Assembly (NCBI GenBank): GCA_037954665.1
Contig: JBBMOL010000225.1
Span: forward strand, 1 to 64,000
Direction of reading: 5' to 3'
DNA from: Laguncularia racemosa
Lineage: Eukaryota > Streptophyta > Magnoliopsida > Myrtales > Combretaceae
Length of the DNA: 64,000 bases
The translations under genes were made by a program, and so were the position numbers. Under the pieces are notes generated by a model. The model did no database searches, was not told where the DNA came from, and was given only the letters and a program-made list of their open reading frames with translations. Of the stretch, positions 36,660-47,823 are shown in pieces. Each line of letters starts with the position of its first letter. Position 1 is the stretch's first letter.

Positions 36660-37110
36660 AAAGATATGGCCTATGAAAGTAGATATGGATCTAGAATTAC
36701 CTATATCCTGAACATAACAAAGAGAGTATAATTAGTAAGCAGCTCCAAGATTCTGCTAGTGAATGGTGGAAAATGTGAAGATGTAAAAGATTTCTAATGA
36801 GGAAGACCTTACATGGAATTCAATGAAGCACTTGATGCGGAGAAAATATGTTCTACCATATTGTGTGTATGAAAGATTGTTGAAATTAAGGATCACATGA
36901 ATGTGAAAGAGTACGCTCGAGAATATAAGAATCTTTTGAGACGAAGTTAGATGAGCCTCACAGATGTACCACAAAAAGATTTGTGAAGAGTTTGAATTAC
37001 AAAATAGCCAGAGCCATCGAATCTCTTAGATTTGTGACATTAAATGAGGTTATCTAAGAAGCACTAGGGTTGGAATCTCTCCATTTAGTAAGGTCCTCTA
37101 TGTCAGATGT
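36660..37110 (+). pseudogene. gag: Gypsy gag fragment
   Basis: Reading through several frames gives SASEWWK near 36755, then a block of the form MKHLMRRKYVLPY, VKEYAREY near 36907, and a KSLNYKIARAIESLRF-like block near 36985. These match the end of a retrotransposon gag domain. Stops and frameshifts are frequent. The rest of the element is missing, and MULE sequence begins about 100 bp downstream. Confidence 0.65.
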
Positions 37111-37199
37111 GTTGAGTCAAATAGAAAAACTACATTGATGCATTTGTCCACTGTAGGTATGTTGTTTAGCCCATTTTTAAGGTATGTTAATATTAAGTA

Positions 37200-38400
37200 C
37201 AATGTGTTAACCATGCACTTTCATTTAGGCCAATAATCACTATTGATGGTACACATCTTTATGGAAAATACAAGCATAAGTTACTCATTTCCATAGGCAT
37301 AGGTGGTGTAAATCACATTGTACCGCTAGCTTTTGCATTGGAAAACGAAGAGTGTGAGGACACTTAGAGTTGGTTCTTAAAGTGTGCTATATGGTACATC
37401 ATAAAGGATCACCCACATATATATTTAATATCTTATCGACATGCTAGCATAAAGGTTATAGTTAAGGGCAAGTATGCAATATGGCTACGTCATTAGCCAT
37501 TATGTTGGTGCATTCACGATGTTACAAGTAACTTCAACAAGCACACAAAAAAAAAATCAATGCAAAGAACTATTGATGAAAAAGGTGGCATACTAGATGT
37601 AACCCATAAGTTTAGGCAATATTATGAAGTGGTTAGACAAATAACTCTAGTGCTGAGTAAATATTTTAGAACCTAAAATCTAGAAAAATGAATCCTAGCT
37701 TATGATGGAGGGCTTCAATATGGTCATGGCATGAAAAATATTACAAAGAGTTATAATGCTACTTTAAAGGATGCTAGGAATCTGCATGTTGCTATGTTGG
37801 TGAAGAAGGCCTTTTATAATTGCAACGAATTCTTCAATAATCGAATGTCAGATGTATCTTTAGCAGTATCCAATGGTGAGGTGTTCACTTCTTATGCTAC
37901 AAGAAAGTTTGAGAGATGGTGGAAAGTAGCAAGTACCCACCATGTCATTATATTCAATTACCTTGACCAGATTTTTGAAGTCATAACTACACAGCGTCCC
38001 ACTTTACATGGCCAAAAAGGAGATAATAACCAAATAGTGGAACTCAAGTTGCATGCATGCACTTGTCAAAAATAGTAAACATATAGGATTCCATGTTCCC
38101 ATGCCATAGCTATTATGGGTACAATGTACGTTAACGACTCTATGTATGTCGAGCATTAGTATACATGGCAAAATCAGCTATAGGTATATGGACACTCATT
38201 TAAACCTTATGTTAAAAATATCATGTGGCCCTTACCACAGTTTCTAGTGTGGCATCCAATGACACCCAACTCCCCCTCCCACCCCCAAAGGAGAAAATAT
38301 GAAAGGCCTTAAAAAAAATGCTTTTAAAATGAGATGAATATTAAGGAACCATCTCTTAACCAAGAAGATCGTACCAAGAGAACATGCCCACACCATAATA
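37200..38400 (+). pseudogene. mudrA-like: MULE (MuDR-type) transposase, pseudogene
   Basis: The transposase cuts and pastes Mutator-like DNA transposons. Near 37235-37275 is DGTHLYGKYKHKLL with the first catalytic Asp, then SIGIGG and FALENEE, as in the MULE domain. The expected second acidic motif SDRH reads SYRH near 37430, which removes the catalytic Asp. The frame 37731-38075 (114 codons) covers the C-terminal half. The SWIM zinc finger follows as CTC at about 38057-38065 and PCSHA at about 38090-38104. Stops interrupt before and within SWIM. The N-terminal part and the terminal inverted repeats were not identified. A plant-mobile-domain pseudogene on the same strand follows beyond the hAT insertion. 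Confidence 0.85.
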
Positions 38401-38628
38401 GATAGAAAAACTTAAGAGCAACTAGACCCAAAAAAGTGGGTTAAATGGGCTAGCTCACCCCGATCCATGTTGGCTCGCGAGACAATGTGGGCTGACTTGC
38501 TTTGGCCCGCTTCAAAAGCGAGTCGAAAATGTAAGCTCAACCTATCTTACATGGGTTTTTAGGTTAAGTAAGCTAACTTGCTAACCTACAATTCACCCAC
38601 AATAAAATTTTTAATAGAAAATTAAATA

Positions 38629-39345
38629 TTTTAAAAGTAATAATGTATCTTTAGTTCTTTACAGCATATGCATCATACAACAATTAGATAAAACCAACAA
38701 TATGTACACATTTAAACAATTTTTTAATTTAATCATAATCCATAACAATTACTCTACCTTGTATAAAGTACCTTGTCCTCAAAAGTGTTAAATGATAAAA
38801 GTAAAATAGTTTTCCCAATTAAAAAAAAAAAAGAAGAAGAAGAAGAAAAAAAGGGGTAGTAGGGGTAGGGAAAGAAAATAAGTAATTTACATATTCTTCT
38901 GTAACTTCGATTCTCCATGCTCATTTGAATTTAACCTAAATATGAGAAAAATAGTTGTAAGTTGTTAGAAATATCAACTTTAAATCCCTTTTGTCATTCC
39001 CATGAATAATACCATTATATATCTTGAAGAACAAAAACTTGAATCTCATATAACAAAGAACAAAATAACCCTAGACCACAGTTAAGTAGATGTGGCAATT
39101 ACCACCAAGTCATTTTTAATAATCATACAAGAAAAAAAATCAATAAAAAGAAAGAAAAAAAAAAGCTATTGAAGCACCCATTATTCCTTCTTATTCTCTA
39201 CATATCCATCAATCATCATCATCAACAACCAAATTTGAGTCCCACTTAATGAAGTTGTCCTAGCTTCTTCTTCTTCTTCTTCATCTATAATTCACCAAAT
39301 CACACATATAATTAGATACAAAGGTTAAAAACTTAAAATTATACA
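38629..39345. other. hAT non-coding 3' region with microsatellites
   Basis: AT-rich sequence downstream of the hAT transposase on its strand. It holds an (AAG) tract at about 38830-38850 and a (TTC) tract at 39258-39282. No gene was seen. Confidence 0.5.
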
Positions 39346-41440
39346 TTAAAAGAAAATTTTACCCAAATAAAATAAAATAAAACCTCCTTCACAAGCTAAT
39401 CCTTGTAACCAATCATGAGTACAAATTAAAGCTTCCACATTTGTAGGAAGCATAGAATTGTGGTTAAGAATACAAGCACCAATGCTGAAAGCTAACTCAA
39501 ATATTACAATAGTAATTAGAATGCCAAGCACATCAAGGGCCATCATGCACAAATCACGATACTTCTAGCTTTAAGTCTTCCAATATTGTAATACATCCAA
39601 GTCTGAGTAAAAGTTTATGTCCATTATGGGCTCATCCAGATAAAGATCCAAAGAAGACCTACTAGTAATCTCTACTTCCACTTAGCAGTACTCCCACATC
39701 ATTAAGGAAAAAATTAATTAAATATCGATACATAATATGAAAGAAATATCATTAAACAAATAAATAAAGTTATTATTGAACTTACATTTAAAGTAGCAAA
39801 ATCAATACCCAAAACTCTTCTAGATCTCAAGTTTTGTGCTATGCTCCATTACTCCTACCTCTAAATGTGTCTTCACCTTGAAAAGATGATCCAACTTGAA
39901 GACTTGTAGATATGTGATTTATCTTGCTCATGTCATATTCTCCAAAGAGCTTATATAACTTGTTCTTTATGTTAGCTAACATCTCTCTACAGGTGAAATG
40001 ATCAATTTTATAAAGGTAAAACTTTAAAAAGTTAAACTTCATCCAAAGATCAAGGAATTCTCCAAATGCAAGGACAATACTATATTCCTTCCAATATTTA
40101 TCAAACTTTTGTTTCATTTTAATACACATATCCCTTATGACAAGATCTTCACTACTTAAGTTCTCATTCAACAAACATTCGATTCTTCATACTTACCAAA
40201 AATACAAGTTCGAAGTTGGATATAAGGAACCATACATCAAATTTGTGACAGTATGAAAAAGGCTTAAAAAATTGCACATTACTTTTCCCCACTCATCCAT
40301 TGATGGATAATACTTATAATAAAAATCATTCAATTGAAGGCAACAAAAAACATCTTAATACTTTAGTAAGCTATTAAGCATAAAGTGGAATTCCATCTAG
40401 TAGCTACATCCAAACATAAACCAACACTAGTATCAATGTTACCAACTTGTTCAACACACTCCCAGAAATATTTCATTCTACCCTTTGAGCCCTTAGTACT
40501 TCACACTCCCCTTTATTTTATGTAAAGCTTGATTAGCTATCGCCAACCCCTCTTTAACAATTAAATGAAGAATATGGGCACATCTAATATGGAAAAACTC
40601 ACCACCACATAGCAAACTATTTTGTAAGTTAAGTTGCTCTTTCGAGTAATCTTGCATACAATCATTCGAAGATGCATTATCCAATGTAAGAGAAAATATC
40701 TTTTTATTTATCCCCCAATTTTTCAAAAATTCAAATACTTTCTTAGATAATTTAAACCTAAGTGAGGAGAGGGAATTTAAAAAAAAAAAAGAATTTTATT
40801 ATTGAGTTTTCATTTCTCATCCACAAAATGACTAGTCAAACAAATATATTCTTCATTGGTGGAAGCAATCCATACATTAGAGGTCAAACAAACTCTCCAT
40901 GAATTTTCTATTAAATTTGTTTCAAATTATCCTTTTAAGCCAAATATAAATTCCAAACATCTGATGTAATAATTTTTTTGGAAATGGGCTTATAATTAGG
41001 ATTATACAACCATATAAACTGTGTGATCCCACTATACTCAACAAATGATAATAGAAGATCTTGTTCAATGATAGCCATTGACATAATCTCACGAGCAACT
41101 TTTTGATCTAATTTTCTTGACCTTAACTTCCCAGCATGATCAATTATCATATCACTTACATCATTATACTTAAGAACTTGACTCAAACAACACTTTCCAA
41201 GATTTCAAAGTAAGGTTGAAGTTCTATGCAAATGTCCACTAATTACATATTCAATCTTACACCCTTTACATTTGGCTCTATTTTTACCATCTTTCCCAAC
41301 ACCTATTTTTGTAAATTTTTCCCAAACTTTAGAAGCACTTGATCGAAACTTCTTACCTGAAGGTTCTTCAAATTAAGAAGATCCTAATTGTACATTAGCA
41401 TTAGGCCATTAACTTCCGACTCATAATCTAAATTAATATG
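39346..41440 (-). pseudogene. hAT transposase (BED zinc finger, RICESLEEPER-like), pseudogene
   Basis: On the minus strand from the right: a BED finger near 41200-41345 (KVWEKFTKIG, then CKGC, then GHLHRTSTLL). Next is the region 40935-41186 with the SFVEYSG block. The RNase H-like core at 40493-40726 has SLTLDNASSND and CAHILHLIV. A segment at 39839-40174 has MKQKFDKYWKEYS, and the C-terminal dimerisation region at 39346-39552 has LAFSIGACILN and ALICTHDWLQG. All hAT blocks are in the right order but in different frames with stops between them. The start codon was not located. This is a DNA cut-and-paste transposase, now dead. Confidence 0.9.
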
Positions 41441-42283
41441 TTGTATTATATTTGTAGTATCATTGCTTCTAGGATACATTTTGAAAATTACACAATAAAA
41501 AGAAAATATAAGATTATAAATCTACAACATATGCTTATATGCTAGAAGGAACAAAAGAAACTTGTTTTGTTTTTGTATCAAGTAATGTGAAATGAAACTT
41601 TACCAAATTTTTAACTCACTTCCTTGTTAGCTTCACAATTGAGAAAATTCTTGATTTTTTTTTCTTTGTGGAATGCTCATTATAATATAAATTAAAGATC
41701 TAATTTTTTTTTTAAGTTCATTATAAACTATTACATGTAAGTGCACCATTATATGAAAGCAGTGCAGCTATCTTCCTATGGTCCTCAATATATTAGCATA
41801 GTTAGAGATTACAAGATCTACAGTAGGGACATATTTTTTTGTACAAAAATTTTAATATTCTCTTCATATTTAATCCATCTGTCATGCAATTACTCAACAT
41901 TATACATAACTTTTTTTGTACAAAAACTTTACTATTCTCTTCTTATTTTAGCTATCTTCCAATGATCTTTTTCTTCTTTTCTTTTTTCTTAGCCTTCTCT
42001 TTGTTTTTTTTTTCTTTTTTTTTTCCTTCTTTTCTTCTTCTTTGGTAGCCAATTCTTCATTTATACATATTTATTTACAACCCAAGATTCCTATGGTTAC
42101 AATTACACCAAAATAAAACAAGACAACAAAAACAACAAAAAAAGTCAACACGAAAAGGATAGGAAACACTCTAAAATATTACACTTAAAAAAAAACAAAA
42201 TAATTATTCCTAAAATAGGTTTCCAAGGCGCAAACAAGGTTTATGACTTTAGTATTATGAAAATTTGCAAAACTGAAGGTGTA

Positions 42284-42730
42284 GAGTTCATCCACACCCT
42301 CAAGTATATTGCTTTTTTTTTTTTCTTTTTTTACACTTTGAAAAATGAAAACGTAGTAATTTAATCCTTATAAAAATAGCAAATGGCAACATTGTTTGGT
42401 CCTAGCTATAGTATACTCAAATTAGTTTTTCTTATATATTATAGGTTTCATAACTCCAAATGAGCAAAAAGTTATGACCTTTCAAGGTTGGAAAAAAAAA
42501 ACTGAAACTATACAATTTACTTTTCCAAATTTAAAGGATCATAACTTTTTACTCATTTAGAATTATGAAGCTCATAATATATCAAAAAAGACTGATTTAA
42601 GTATACTATAGCTAGGAACAAACTATGTTACCATTTGGTATTTTTACATGAGTAAAATTGCTATGTTTCCATCTGCCAAAATGTAAAAAATAATAATAAT
42701 AATAATACACTAAAGGCATGGATGTGGCTC
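42284..42730. repeat. Foldback (MITE-like) inverted repeat
   Basis: The arm 42284-42482 is the imperfect reverse complement of 42534-42730, with a loop of about 50 bp. The best paired part is around cctagctatagtatac (42401-42416) against its partner near 42600-42615, and catttag...aaaagttatga against its partner. A TAA triplet tract (42689-42708) interrupts the outer right arm. It lies inside the hAT block and away from its coding region. Family not recognised. Confidence 0.85.
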
Positions 42731-43029
42731 GTGCTTTCAAGCAATTTGCCTGAAGGAAAAAACGACATATGTGCCTTCAATATAAATTATACTGAAGGTG
42801 TTGATCGGGTCTACATTGGTCCGCAGGTCAAGTAGAGTGAGCCAAAATTTTCCAGCCCAATCTGCATTTTTTTTTCAGGTTAAATGGGTTGAACCACCCT
42901 ATGTGCTTGGCTCTAAGAGTAATTGCTAGTACATTTAGGGCCAATCAATTAACCCATGCCTGGCATATCGATTGATTATGTTCCATGTAAATAGTTTTGC
43001 ATGTGCTTATATTTTTTGATTTCTTAACT

Positions 43030-44430
43030 GCAGTTAGATCCAAGGACAATGGATAGTTCTTTACTTGGTGGCCAACCTTTCCACAAGTCAGAGATGGTGT
43101 GGCAAGGTCAAGTAATGTGTACTCTGTGTCATGTTATTTTCATTGTCCGTATTAGTTATTCATTTACTTTGAATTTTCTTATGCGTGAGAGTTACTAACT
43201 CACATGCCATTAGTAAGAGGTGGTCATGCAATGGAGGGCTATTATAAATCTATAGATTATCTCGTATATAGGGCAAGGAAGTTTCTTTAGCCTCACATAT
43301 ATTCCATTCATCTAGCTGAACTAGTGTTTGATTACTACCCTAGTTAAGTAATGGAGGCTATAGACGCACTCCTTCCACTTCCCCACTGGCAAGTCAACCA
43401 TCACAATATAAGACATTTCTTTACTTGTTAAACTCCCAGTTGATGGCTAAGCAATCACTAGTAGCATACATCTCAAATAGCCAGATATTTATACATTACT
43501 TAAAGCTTGGAAGAAACTATCTTAGTTGAAGGACAATTTCAACCACAATCCAAATGCAACAGATGACATAGTTATTCAATGGCACGCATGCGCCTATATA
43601 TTATAGCTTATGGGAGGTATCATATTTGTAGACAAATCTCAAATTTTAATTCATTTGATGTTCCTTCCCCTCTTATCGAACTTGACACACGTTGACAAGT
43701 TTTCTTAGGGCACAACCTACTTAGCAAGGCTTTATCACTAGCTATGTCTTAGCTCACACATAATTGTTATCCTTCGGGTTTAGGCATTAGATCACTTCCC
43801 ACATATCACCTCACCACTACATTGAGTTACATCAACCACTTCAGATCAACCTTTGATCTGTCTATAGGGAGTGGAGTTTAATGTCACCCAACTTCTAACA
43901 CATATGGTATAGAGATGGCTTTAATTGGTAGGTCCCCGGGTAAGTATGTACTACCATTCTAAATTTACAATTCACAATCATTACATCAGTCACCTTTCTA
44001 ACTTCTTACTTACCAGGTTATATGGTGCCCCTACACTTCATAGGATATAGTTTAACTACCCGCATACTACTAGGTTAATAAAGAGATTTAACTTGCATGA
44101 GTACCACTATTGTGTTTCCACATTATCAAGTTTTACTTTTCCAATCATGTACTTCATTAGTTTGATAGATTGTAGTGTATGCCAGCCTATACAAACACTA
44201 GGCAACAACTCCATGAGATTGATCTCAAGGGTAAGACCTAAGTTAACTGGTTAATGAACCATGCAACTTAGTTAGCTCAATGGGCTAATCATCATGACAA
44301 AATCATCCAGATTAAGCCACTCAAAAGATCACTTGATGGCACAACACCTGACTACCACCCTTGATATCAAGAGATTACATGTTGATACATCGAGTGTACG
44401 AGCACTATGCTTAGCTATAAGGTAAGTACA
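43030..44430 (+). pseudogene. Plant mobile domain (PMD) gene, pseudogene
   Basis: Read in pieces on the plus strand: an entry block LDPRTMDSSLLGGQPFH near 43035, then HACAYIL and GGIIFVDKS with FLPLLSNL at about 43580-43690, then YLARLYH near 43730, ALDHFPHI near 43785, LPAYY near 44060, LCFHIIKF near 44115 and LHEIDLKGKT near 44210. Their order and spacing fit the plant mobile domain found in MAIL1 and in the long form of serine/threonine phosphatase 7 homologues. Several in-frame stops and shifts show it is not functional. PMDs are known both as host genes and inside MULE or LTR elements, and the MULE upstream favours the first of these. No phosphatase part was seen. Confidence 0.75.
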
Positions 44431-47103
44431 AGATTACCTTATCATCTTTATTCTTCCTTAAGGTTCTTTCCAAAATATCCACTTGAATGCTGTGAAATGC
44501 TGCATGCAAATTAATTTCAATAATCGACTTCCTTTTTAAGGAACTAGAGGTGTTTAAGATAGTCCACTAATTCAAGGGCATCACCTTAGATGATCTGGCA
44601 CCTCTAACATATTCTGATCCTAAACGTAATAAGTCAAAACCACCCCCGTAGCCCTAGGGAGCACTTTATTAGAGATGTGACCATGGATAGGGTCGAAGGC
44701 AAGCCCATAAATGTGCCTATGTTGAGATTAAAGATGATATATCACTGTAGCATCACTCCCTAATCCACACATGTCCTAACCTTGCAATGATTCACTATAA
44801 TGAACCAAGCATATCTACAATTGCATATATGATGCCATATTAGATGCCACTCAGGGTGAGCTCTAACACTTTCATTAAGACTCCTCCAACTCCCCATAAA
44901 AGATAGTCAAGCTATGGTGACAAAGGCATAGAAGAGGGTGTCACACAAGTTAAGCCTTCTCCAATCCCCATGCATTCCACTCCCATTTAAATTCAATAGC
45001 CTTAGCTAAATGACCAATCAGATACCATGGAAGCACATGCTTATACAAGGCAATGGAGGCAACAACATAAAATCTTTTATGTTTTAGATAATTTGTAATG
45101 TAATTGTATAGGATTGATGATATACAAACAAAAGAACTTACTTCTTCTTAGTTGTGTCATAAACTTTTTTCCTAACAGTTAATGGATGGTAGTTAGCTAG
45201 TACATGTAGCTATTGGTATATGTGGTTTTTTGCTAAGTGATGAGGATTAACATTTAGGAGTCGGTCATTTACTATTTTATTGGTGATTAGAGAGTGTGAT
45301 TCAAATTAGCCAAGTGCTTAGCATGTTTTAGGTTGTGTTTGCACTTTATATTTATTTTCAAAGTTGTTCTATAAGTCATATTTTGTAGTAGATGTAAAAA
45401 AGTTACTCATGAACTAATTCAACAATTGCTGCAATTTTTCGCAAGTCAAAATTGTGTCTTGAAAACACAATTTCAAGTGAAATATTGTTAGGATTATTTT
45501 TTAAACTCCTTTTTTTTTTTCCAAATTGCAATATTATAGTCATTGCTCCCTATCTATAAATCCCCAAATTAATCACACCTAAATTGAAGTCTAAACTAGC
45601 AATTTGAGCAATTTCACTTAACTTAAACCCTCATATAGCAATTAGGGCAATTGCACTTAAGTTGACACCTAAATTAGCAAATAGAGTAATTACACTTAAA
45701 TTTAGGGTTTCTAGGAAAAGTTCTCTCATTAAGCCTAAAGTTTGCAACACAACTACAAAAGTTAGAAAAAAGTGACCCCGTATAACTAAATTTCAAAAAT
45801 TAAGTAATAAAATGCTAAAATTGTTAAAAGCTTAAGTTTATTGGGATATTTCACTATTTGTCAAAAATACAAAATTCAAGCTCCATAATATAACAAGATC
45901 CTAAAGATATATTATGTAGCATAAAAAGTAGTAATGTGATATGAAATGACATTTAAAGTGTACACATATACTCATTAAACATTCCCATTATGTAAAATAT
46001 AAACATATATGAATTAATATAACCTCAAATACAAGATAAATATGATAAAATACACTTTAAATTAATAAAATAAATACAAAAAAAAATTATAGAACTCACC
46101 CACTGATGGACGTTGCTGCGAGATAAGAAAATGACAAGAGAAATCATCAAATGTAGAAAAGAAAAGAAAAATTAATAAAGTAATCAAAAAAAGGAAAAGA
46201 AAAGAAAAAAAGATTGGATAGGCTTACTCCACCGCCCATTGCCTATAGAATAGTGCATTAAGCCTGTCTCAACTCACTTTATACTAAAAAAAATTCAAAA
46301 AAAATGTCCAGAAAATAGAAAAGAAATTTTAGAAAATATGAAATTATAGAAAATTACCTCGCAGCATCTAACACTTGCCATTTGAGGACCACCGGTGGAG
46401 CTACTATTGCACTAACCAACCCCTAATGAAGGAGCCACCACCCTTGCCGACCAACAACCACCGAAATTACGACAACCAATGAGTCCAAATTTACTCCTGA
46501 TTTTGCAATTTTTATTAAAAATATTAACTCAATTAGGAAATTTATGGAAATTTTCATTCTAGGCTTATTGTATATGTGGATTCATGCAATATTTTATTTT
46601 GTTAAATTTGTGGGTTTTATATATCACTCCTAGGAATGCACGGTTCACATGAATTTCTTTTTCCAATTTAAATCACCTAAACAATGTTGTTTCGCGTTGA
46701 ATAGTTTATCATAAACTTCTTACTATACCTAGTATACATGTACGTAAAGAGTTTATGAAGATTAGCACATTACATATTTGTTATATTTTTAGCCCTAAAA
46801 ACTACTAAATCTTACATTTTATAAAATAAATTGATTTTCCTCAAATCAGTGATAAATTTGAGACAAATTAACTCCTAGAAGGTTGTAATGATCTATGTAT
46901 TAATTGGTGTTGATTTTATAGGTAGATGTGATTATTTGCTTAATTACTCATAAATTTAGGGGTAAATACATAATTTTACTTATATAGGTGATAACCCCTT
47001 TTGGATTAATTGTTACAAGCTCTACATTTCTTTTAGTCTATGATAATTTTTATGTAATTATTTGGTGATTTATGCTATTTATTTTGAATTTTTTTATGAA
47101 AAA
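44431..47103. other. Non-coding DNA with a small tandem repeat
   Basis: No gene recognised. Imperfect 39-bp units (tagcaatt...cacttaa) occur three times at 45597-45712. A short GC-richer patch lies at 46370-46490. The stretch 44431-45080 may be the last, unreadable part of the PMD gene. Confidence 0.5.
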
Positions 47104-47640
47104 TGATGAGAAATTTTTCGGCACCGCTTATACCTTTAGAATTAGATATGGCTTATGGTCTAAATCGCTTATATTTTTACTTCATATCTTCTTATCTAAT
47201 AAATACTTGAGAAATAATCTTACAAGTACAATAATAATTCTCCATGAGATGTCAATATGTCCTACACTAGTTGATGGCCACGGGACATCTTCAAATTTAC
47301 AATCAAAGACCCACTACGATTATTTCCATTTCAAAGCATTGGCTTATGAAGATTTATAATATTTTTGTACTTTGTAATTGTCGTATGGACTATTTTATGT
47401 TGTATTTTTTTTTTTGGACACTATCATTTTTATCGTAATTTCCATTTAGAACCAACTACCTTAAAAGTGGCATAGTTGTAATTTTTGTCAATTTTCTAAC
47501 CCTAGGGGTAGCAAGTATAAATACTTGCTTATAGTAGGGTTTGATGAGGCCATTTTTCATATTTGAAACATACACTTTACGTGTGGCAATTAGGGTTCTT
47601 CCTAGTTCATTTTCTCTTATCAAAAAAAAAAAAAAAAGAT
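47104..47640 (+). repeat. Truncated Gypsy LTR, plus orientation
   Basis: It starts TGATGAGAAA and matches, in reverse complement, 49270-49841. It stops at an A tract (about 47621-47637) and is followed directly by a minus-oriented LTR-end-like sequence (47641, tgatgtgcctaaaacc). It is related to the LTRs of the gag-protease elements. Confidence 0.75.
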
Positions 47641-47806
47641 GATGTGCCTAAAACCAAGATTAAGCACGTACAAAACCAATTTGAAAGAAAATCAAACAAT
47701 GTCAATCAAACTAGTCTTAATCTCATGAACAATGGCATAAATTTCCAATGAATGTAACCAATTCTTGAATTAGGATGTAATCAATCTTAGATCTAAATAT
47801 GATGAT

Positions 47807-47818
47807 GCTCTGATACCA
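47807..47818 (-). promoter_or_regulatory. Primer binding site next to a minus-strand Gypsy LTR
   Basis: The plus strand reads gctctgatacca, the reverse complement of the initiator-Met site, 5 bp left of the minus-oriented LTR at 47824. Confidence 0.88.
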
Positions 47819-47823
47819 AAAGA

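Larger units (their letters stand above)
38419..42911 (-). mobile_element. hAT DNA transposon, approximate ends
   Basis: A decayed hAT transposase lies on the minus strand within a 4.5-kb block. Candidate 8-bp target copies are cttaagag (38411-38418) and tctaagag (42912-42919), identical at 6 of 8 positions. Near both ends are ggttaaatggg-type subterminal motifs (about 38438 and 42880) and GGTGAGC/GCTCACC pieces typical of hAT ends. Terminal inverted repeats are not clean, so the limits are tentative. If removed, the MULE and plant-mobile-domain segments become neighbours. Confidence 0.6.

Noticed and set aside
41839..42048. Phe-rich plus-strand frame as a membrane protein
   Set aside because: It is the product of T-rich tracts next to the foldback repeat.
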